Shown: positions 13,627 to 18,112 of the stretch, in pieces | Layout of the letters: each line of letters opens with the position of its first letter | Numbering within the stretch: the first letter of the stretch is position 1 | Assembly: GCA_002785215.1 (NCBI GenBank) | Contig: PFMK01000042.1 | Span: 1-18,112 of the forward strand | Source of the DNA: Candidatus Gottesmanbacteria bacterium CG_4_10_14_0_8_um_filter_37_24 | Lineage (GTDB): Bacteria; Patescibacteriota; Microgenomatia; 2-02-FULL-39-11 | Reading direction: 5' to 3' | DNA length: 18,112 nucleotides | Notes under the pieces: model-generated | Databases searched by the model: none | Seen by the model: the letters and a program-made list of their open reading frames with translations, nothing else | What the model was told of the DNA's origin: nothing | Position numbers and translations under genes: made by a program

Positions 13627-14622
13627 TCAGGACTTCAGTTTAGAATATTCAGCTATTATTGTTTCCACCGTCACAACAACAGGAACAGCAAGAAGTGCAC
13701 CTTCTATTCCTGATAATTTTGCCCCTATCAGAAGAGCGATTATCGTAACCAAAGGTGGCAACCCTACTACTGTTTTCATAACAAAAGGAACGATCAGATG
13801 ATTTTCCGCTTGCTGTATTAAAAAATATAGAGCAGCGACTATCAAGGCGAAAATCGGTGAAATGGTTAAAGCCACAAGAATTGCCGGAATTGCTGATATT
13901 ATTGGCCCGATAGTAGGTACTATTTCGAGTATCCCGGCACTTATGGACAATGGAAGTACGTAAGGTATATCAAGTAGTGTAAGTCCGATAAAAGTGGCAA
14001 AACCTATTACAAAAGCTAGGGTAAGCTGACCTCTGACCCATGCCCCTAATCGCTCTTCAACTTTATGAAGTATTAAAAGCAACCTTTTTGAACCTTCCAA
14101 TCCCATAAAACCACCTAAAAAGAACTCTAGATGTTTTCTTTCTATAAGTAAGTAAAAAGAAATTACCAGTATAGTAAAAAAACTGACGATATTCGAAAAT
14201 AATCCAATTGTTACTTTAAAAATATTTTGCCCTAGGGGTGTTAACTGCTGTGTAATTGTCTGCGAATCCAACGTATATAAAGGTAATACTGTTTTTATAT
14301 AACCCGGTATACTTTCTCCTAAACGGATGGATTGTGAAATTAGAGGAGGTATCACTGAACTACCAACATATCCCAGCGAACCTACTATTAATATATAAAT
14401 CATGAATATTGCCATCGCTCTAGGCACACGAAAATGTTCTAGTTTCTCCACCAAAGGTTTAAAAGCTGACATTAAAATAAATGCAACAAAGACCAAATAT
14501 ATAATTTCTTTTATTTGAAGAAGCAGCCACAATCCAATAAGAAACAATACAGTAAAAATTATTGTTCTATGTGATATTTCAACCCTTGATGGTATATTAT
14601 TCTGTTGATTTTGTGTTTCCAT
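13627..14622 (-). CDS. AI-2E family transporter (permease)
   Basis: The 331-aa membrane protein belongs to the AI-2E/YdiK/PerM family, whose members are predicted exporters or ion-linked permeases; despite the family name most have no proven link to autoinducer-2. Two helices come in the first 70 residues (around 18-55), then one near 72-92, an extended soluble section with the family pattern (P-x-L-I-S-Q and a helix near 130-160), and a conserved C-terminal half: LPLSISAGILEIVPTIGPIISAIPA, then QQAENHLIVPFVMKTVVGLPPLV, the best-known motif of the family, and a final helix through GALLAVPVVVTVETII. It starts 5 bases after miaA stops and is the last gene of the miaB-obg-miaA operon. Its 3' end nearly touches rnpB, which runs towards it. 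Confidence 0.85.
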   Translation of the reverse strand: METQNQQNNIPSRVEISHRTIIFTVLFLIGLWLLLQIKEIIYLVFVAFILMSAFKPLVEKLEHFRVPRAMAIFMIYILIVGSLGYVGSSVIPPLISQSIRLGESIPGYIKTVLPLYTLDSQTITQQLTPLGQNIFKVTIGLFSNIVSFFTILVISFYLLIERKHLEFFLGGFMGLEGSKRLLLILHKVEERLGAWVRGQLTLAFVIGFATFIGLTLLDIPYVLPLSISAGILEIVPTIGPIISAIPAILVALTISPIFALIVAALYFLIQQAENHLIVPFVMKTVVGLPPLVTIIALLIGAKLSGIEGALLAVPVVVTVETIIAEYSKLKS

Positions 14623-14627
14623 AGATA

Positions 14628-15611
14628 TTATTTTTTAGTATACCATTTTCTTATCATCTCTACGATATCAATAACATATTCCTTATTTTCAGTATTGAAC
14701 CAAATTATATCTTTCATTTTGGTAAACCAGGTAATTTGCCTCTTGGCGTATTTGTATTCATTTTTTTTCCAAAGATCTATAGTACAGTTCAAACTTGTCT
14801 TATGGTTAAAATAGCTTTGCCATTCTTTATAACCTAAAGTTTGCATGGACTGCATATCCCAAGAGTACCCAACTGTAACTAATTTAGTAATTTCTTTCTG
14901 TATCCCTTGTTTGATTCTCTCATCAACTCGCTTATTTATTCTATCTTTCAATTTATTATTGGCATATTTAAGACCTATTAACATGTTGTCAGTCTTTAGT
15001 AGAGATAGTACCGGTTTATTCATATTCCTTTTCTTGTAATACCCAATTTCTATAGCTCTTTGGAGTCTTCTGGGATTATTTTTATCAGAATAATTCATTA
15101 TTAACCATTTCGATTTGTCGATGTCAATAAGTATGTCAGTTAATTCTTTTATATTTTTCTTAGATAAATGTTTTCTTAAATTCATGTCCGGAGGAATATC
15201 TATGGTTTCAGGAGGATTAATAAATGAAGATACATAAAGTCCAGTCCCTCCAACAAAAATCGGCAGATGTTTTTTTTCTTTTATTTTTTTTACGGTTTTA
15301 TGAGCAACTTCCAAATAATGTGCCACTGTGAAATTCTGATCTGGTCTTGCCAAATCAAGTAACCATACGGGAATACCATCAACATCATAATATCCATAAG
15401 TATATTTGTCATCTTTGATATTGAGTTCCTGATTTACCATGAAGAATTTAGTATTCTTAGGAATATCTTTTCCAGTACCAATATCCAACCCTTTATATAT
15501 CTGTCTGCTATCTGCAGATATTAATTCGCCATTGAATTTACTAGCTAATTTAAGTGCTATAGAGGTTTTTCCTGTAGATGTAGGCCCGCAGATAAATAGA
15601 AGTTTATCCAT
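14628..15611 (-). CDS. miaA: tRNA dimethylallyltransferase MiaA
   Basis: MiaA transfers a dimethylallyl group to N6 of adenosine 37 in tRNAs that read codons starting with U, giving i6A37. The 327-aa protein shows the P-loop GPTSTGKT (9-16), the tRNA/substrate motif SADSRQIYKGLDIGTGK (32-48, with Asp34), FVGGTGLY (the DxxGGTGLY region) and NPRRLQRAIEI, all diagnostic. TLGYKEW and KRQITWF near the C-terminus are the usual late motifs (GYKE, RQ.TWF). Length is normal. It starts 59 bases after obg. The product is the substrate for MiaB, encoded two genes upstream in the same operon, so both steps to ms2i6A37 are made together. There is no Shine-Dalgarno sequence. Confidence 0.96.
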   Translation of the reverse strand: MDKLLFICGPTSTGKTSIALKLASKFNGELISADSRQIYKGLDIGTGKDIPKNTKFFMVNQELNIKDDKYTYGYYDVDGIPVWLLDLARPDQNFTVAHYLEVAHKTVKKIKEKKHLPIFVGGTGLYVSSFINPPETIDIPPDMNLRKHLSKKNIKELTDILIDIDKSKWLIMNYSDKNNPRRLQRAIEIGYYKKRNMNKPVLSLLKTDNMLIGLKYANNKLKDRINKRVDERIKQGIQKEITKLVTVGYSWDMQSMQTLGYKEWQSYFNHKTSLNCTIDLWKKNEYKYAKRQITWFTKMKDIIWFNTENKEYVIDIVEMIRKWYTKK

Positions 15612-15670
15612 ATAATGGCCAGTCCATAATAGATGTAATCTATATTCTTACTTAATCTATTGAGTTTTAA

Positions 15671-16642
15671 TTAACAACATATCTCATTTTCATCTATGAT
15701 TTTCTGTTTCACCAGGTTAATATTTTTGTTATTAAATATCGAAGAATACAATACTTTTTTATTCAAGCTGGAAAAAATCAATGTTTTTTTCGTGAGTTCC
15801 TTTTCTTTAACTAGATCTGTTTTTGTAAAAAGTACAATCTCCTTTTTATTAAGAAGATTTTCGTCAAATAATTCCAATTCTTTTCTGATCACTAAATAAT
15901 CCTTATATGGATCTTGTGAATCAGAGGATATACAGTGTAATAACATTTTTGTCCTGGAAATATGACGCAAAAATTTAAAACCCAATCCTTTGCCGTTTGA
16001 TGCTCCCTCAATAAGCCCGGGTATATCGGCAAGTATCAAACCATCCATGACGCCTAGATTTGGATCAAGTGTAGTAAAATTATAGTCAGCTACTTTAACT
16101 GAAGCGTTTGTTAAACAATTTAACAAACTGCTTTTTCCGACATTCGGAAGTCCGATAAGTCCAACATCTGCAATAAGTTTCAACTCAAATTTGAGTTTCT
16201 TTTCTTCGCCGGGCTGACCGTTTTCTGCATGTTTTGGAGTTCTGTTTACAGGTGATGCAAAAGCACAGTTTCCCAAACCTCCTCTTCCTCCTATGGCAAT
16301 AATCAGAATTTCTTCTATCTTCTTCAAATCATATACTTTATTATTACTTATATCTGTCACTGTTGTGCCAGTTGGTAGTAATAGTATCAAATCTTTACCA
16401 TTCTTTCCTCTTCTATTTGCTTTACCTCCATTTTGTCCATTCTCAGCTTGCCAACTAGTTTTATTCCTATACCGGCGCAGAATCGCGATATCTTCAACTG
16501 TCTTTAGTATTATATTTCCCCCTTTTCCACCATCTCCTCCCCATGGCCCCCCTTTGGGAATAAACTTTTCCCTTCTGAATAATACAGCTCCATTACCGCC
16601 ATTACCTGCTTTGATTGTTATTTTTACTTCATCGACTAACAT
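15671..16642 (-). CDS. obg: GTPase Obg (CgtA), short form
   Basis: Obg is an essential GTPase that acts in assembly of the large ribosomal subunit. Residues 1-156 are the glycine-rich Obg fold (for example KAGNGGNGAVLFRREKF and GGPWGGDGGKGG). The G domain follows: G1 GLPNVGKS (164-171), switch region NFTTLDPNLG, G3 DIPGLIEGAS (206-215) and G4 TKTD (273-276), where most Obg proteins have NKxD. At 323 aa it ends soon after the G domain and lacks the C-terminal OCT domain found in many longer homologues. Its ATG lies within the end of miaB (7-base overlap), so translation is probably coupled. The Asn-to-Thr change in G4 could lower guanine selectivity, but the rest of the G domain is complete. 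Confidence 0.95.
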   Translation of the reverse strand: MLVDEVKITIKAGNGGNGAVLFRREKFIPKGGPWGGDGGKGGNIILKTVEDIAILRRYRNKTSWQAENGQNGGKANRRGKNGKDLILLLPTGTTVTDISNNKVYDLKKIEEILIIAIGGRGGLGNCAFASPVNRTPKHAENGQPGEEKKLKFELKLIADVGLIGLPNVGKSSLLNCLTNASVKVADYNFTTLDPNLGVMDGLILADIPGLIEGASNGKGLGFKFLRHISRTKMLLHCISSDSQDPYKDYLVIRKELELFDENLLNKKEIVLFTKTDLVKEKELTKKTLIFSSLNKKVLYSSIFNNKNINLVKQKIIDENEICC

Positions 16643-17871
16643 ATATTTTTTTTCAAAGTCAGATTTGGAATATTAATTATCTCTTCCAATATCTGCCATC
16701 TTTGTTTTTTTAACTTATGCGGGACATCATCTTTAAACACCTTATGTGCTACTGTCATAGGCCGATCTGAATACATAGCTATATATGCTTTGCAAAAACC
16801 AACTTGTTTTACCAATTCCACTGTTTGATTATATTCTTTTTCTGTTTCACCACAAAATCCTACTATAATATCTGTTGAAAATTTCACGTCAGGAATTCTG
16901 GTTCTGATTTTCTCGATAAGATTAATGTACTGTTCTCTCGTGTACCACCTATTCATCCGTTTTAACACCTCGTTACTACCCGATTGAACTGGAAGATGAA
17001 TTTGTCTGGTAATTTTAGGATTGCGTTTAATGACTTCAATTAATTCATTAGAGAAATCCCACGGGTTACTTGACATGAAATCAACGTGTTCTATCAGATC
17101 AACTTTGCATATATCTGACAATAGAGACGGAAAAAGGGTAGGAATTCTTAATCTGTTTAAATGTTTTACATGAACTGGCCTTACCGTTCTTCCGTCCGGC
17201 AATCGATATCCCTTTACATACTTTAATTCATGTTTTTTTCTGTTAAAATAAGTTCTGTCAAAATCACGCAATACCTGTACGTTCTTAGACCCAACCACTA
17301 AATCGGCTCCGTAGGAATTTACATTCATACCCAGTAAAGTGATTTTTCTGTACCCTTTTTTGGAAAGATCTATACATTCATCTAATATCTCTTTATATGA
17401 TCTGCTTATTTCTCTTCCTCTGGAAAACGGAACAACACAAAATGTACAAAAATTATTGCATCCATTTGATATAGGAATCCAGGCATGAATAATATCATTA
17501 CGAAGAGGGACATGATCAAAACCTATTTCTTCAATAGGTAAAAATTCATCTACACCGGACATCTTTCTTCTAATCTGACTAAGATATTTACCAGTCTTAT
17601 CTCTTACTGCCATTCCCACTATACAACCCGTAACAATTATTTTCTTCGGAATATTGTCTTTTTTCTTCTTCTTTACTAAATTATTAACAAGGCCATATAT
17701 CCTATTTTCTGCCATTTCCCTAATCATACAAGTGTTTATCACCACATGATCCGCATATAAAATATTGTCTGTTCTGGTAAAACCTTGAGTTTGATAATAA
17801 GATGCTATTCTCTCTGAATCAGCTACGTTTTGTTGACAACCGAATGTTTGAATATAATATTTTTTACTCAT
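16636..17871 (-). CDS. miaB: tRNA-2-methylthio-N6-dimethylallyladenosine synthase MiaB, lacking TRAM
   Basis: MiaB is a radical-SAM methylthiotransferase that turns i6A37 into ms2i6A37 in tRNA. The N-terminal UPF0004 domain holds the auxiliary cluster cysteines Cys12 (TFGCQQN), Cys48 (NTCMIRE) and Cys83 (TGC). The radical-SAM domain has CNNFCTFC (138-145), with Cys138, Cys142 and Cys145. Further motifs are LLGMNVNSYG and HLPVQSGSNEVLKRMNRWYTREQY, all typical of MiaB. A charged insertion of about 50 residues (roughly 190-245) follows NSYG. The protein stops at 411 aa, where the C-terminal TRAM RNA-binding domain would begin; the stop lies within obg. It is the first gene of the operon, with no Shine-Dalgarno sequence and no clear promoter; TTATTA-17-TAAAAT (17910-17882) is the best guess. 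Confidence 0.9.
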   Translation of the reverse strand: MSKKYYIQTFGCQQNVADSERIASYYQTQGFTRTDNILYADHVVINTCMIREMAENRIYGLVNNLVKKKKKDNIPKKIIVTGCIVGMAVRDKTGKYLSQIRRKMSGVDEFLPIEEIGFDHVPLRNDIIHAWIPISNGCNNFCTFCVVPFSRGREISRSYKEILDECIDLSKKGYRKITLLGMNVNSYGADLVVGSKNVQVLRDFDRTYFNRKKHELKYVKGYRLPDGRTVRPVHVKHLNRLRIPTLFPSLLSDICKVDLIEHVDFMSSNPWDFSNELIEVIKRNPKITRQIHLPVQSGSNEVLKRMNRWYTREQYINLIEKIRTRIPDVKFSTDIIVGFCGETEKEYNQTVELVKQVGFCKAYIAMYSDRPMTVAHKVFKDDVPHKLKKQRWQILEEIINIPNLTLKKNIC

Positions 17872-18050
17872 GGCTTTGGTTATTTTAACAAATATATAAC
17901 TAAATAATAAGAAGTAAATATAAAGATAAATATGACGCTATAGTTCCTGTTGTTTTAAAGGATAATTTCAATATATTAATTCCTAATACTTCCAGATATT
18001 TCTTCAATTACACTATTAAGATCCCCTTTTAGGTCTTTTTAGGAAATGAA

Positions 18051-18112
18051 GCTCCACGGGCTTACGCCCGTGGTATCCTCAAATTCTTCGGCGAGCGAAA
18101 TCCGCCGAAGCA
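18051..18112. repeat. Double-hairpin repeat at window end
   Basis: CCACGGGC (18054-18061) and GCCCGTGG (18066-18073) form a perfect 8-bp hairpin with a TTAC loop; the 14-base core equals that at 50-63. A second perfect 8-bp hairpin, CTTCGGCG/CGCCGAAG (18086-18093/18103-18110), follows. GAAGCTCC ahead of the first stem and TCCTCAA after it resemble the hairpin at the right end of IS200/IS605-TnpB elements, but no transposon gene is visible. The preceding stretch 17872-18050 holds no gene. Confidence 0.55.

Noticed and set aside
13544..13801. Open reading frame of 85 codons on the plus strand
   Set aside because: It straddles the 3' end of rnpB and the antisense of the AI-2E-family gene; it is a shadow frame.
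16293..16676. Proline-rich plus-strand frame of 127 codons
   Set aside because: It is the antisense of the glycine-rich Obg domain, where GGN codons become NCC, so the proline richness is an artefact.

Overview
The window is AT-rich (roughly one third G+C by eye) and densely packed, with short intergenic gaps, 4-base ATGA overlaps and few Shine-Dalgarno sequences. Gene content points to a Patescibacteria/CPR bacterium, most likely of the Microgenomates type: several GT-C membrane glycosyltransferases, an Obg without a C-terminal OCT domain, a free-standing EF-Tu domain-II-like protein, and a stripped-down soluble-type [NiFe] hydrogenase with a DUF6390-like neighbour. TGA is used as a stop (for example at 4467-4469 and 10887-10889), so the code is standard. 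The taxonomic call is an inference from gene content; there is no 16S gene here.

Layout. 1-172: hairpin repeats, no gene. 173-475 (-): small unknown protein. 476-770: intergenic region with a candidate pseudoknotted RNA at 591-681. 771-7984: surface glycan block with three large GT-C type membrane glycosyltransferases (771-2228 +, 2733-4469 +, 4482-6554 -) and a methyltransferase/GT2 fusion (6563-7984 -) that heads an operon with the last GT-C gene; the small EF-Tu-like gene (2277-2537 -) sits between the first two. 7985-8321: gene-free stretch with a palindromic repeat. 8322-9008 (+): exported L,D-transpeptidase.

9053-13045 is the hydrogenase locus. A forward operon (hypC, an EamA transporter, a DUF6390-like protein whose C-terminal domain looks like HypC, and a hydrogenase maturation protease) converges on a reverse operon that encodes the small and large hydrogenase subunits. 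The two operons overlap by 20 bases, and the overlap lies wholly within the C-terminal propeptide of the large subunit, which is the piece the protease should remove. No diaphorase, ferredoxin-type partner or HypABDEF gene is in the window. The small subunit appears to have lost the usual CxxC of the proximal iron-sulfur cluster.

13180-13614 (+) is RNase P RNA, with a clear extended -10 promoter; two of its hairpins are inverted copies of a 17-base near-palindrome also found at 8083-8099. 13627-17871 (-) is a tight operon miaB-obg-miaA-AI-2E-family permease. MiaA and MiaB act in sequence to make the hypermodified base ms2i6A37 in tRNA. The window closes with a second copy of the hairpin repeat seen at its start.

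The best candidates for something new are the hydrogenase locus (altered cluster ligands, HypC-fusion protein, propeptide/protease antisense overlap) and the structured RNA at 591-681.
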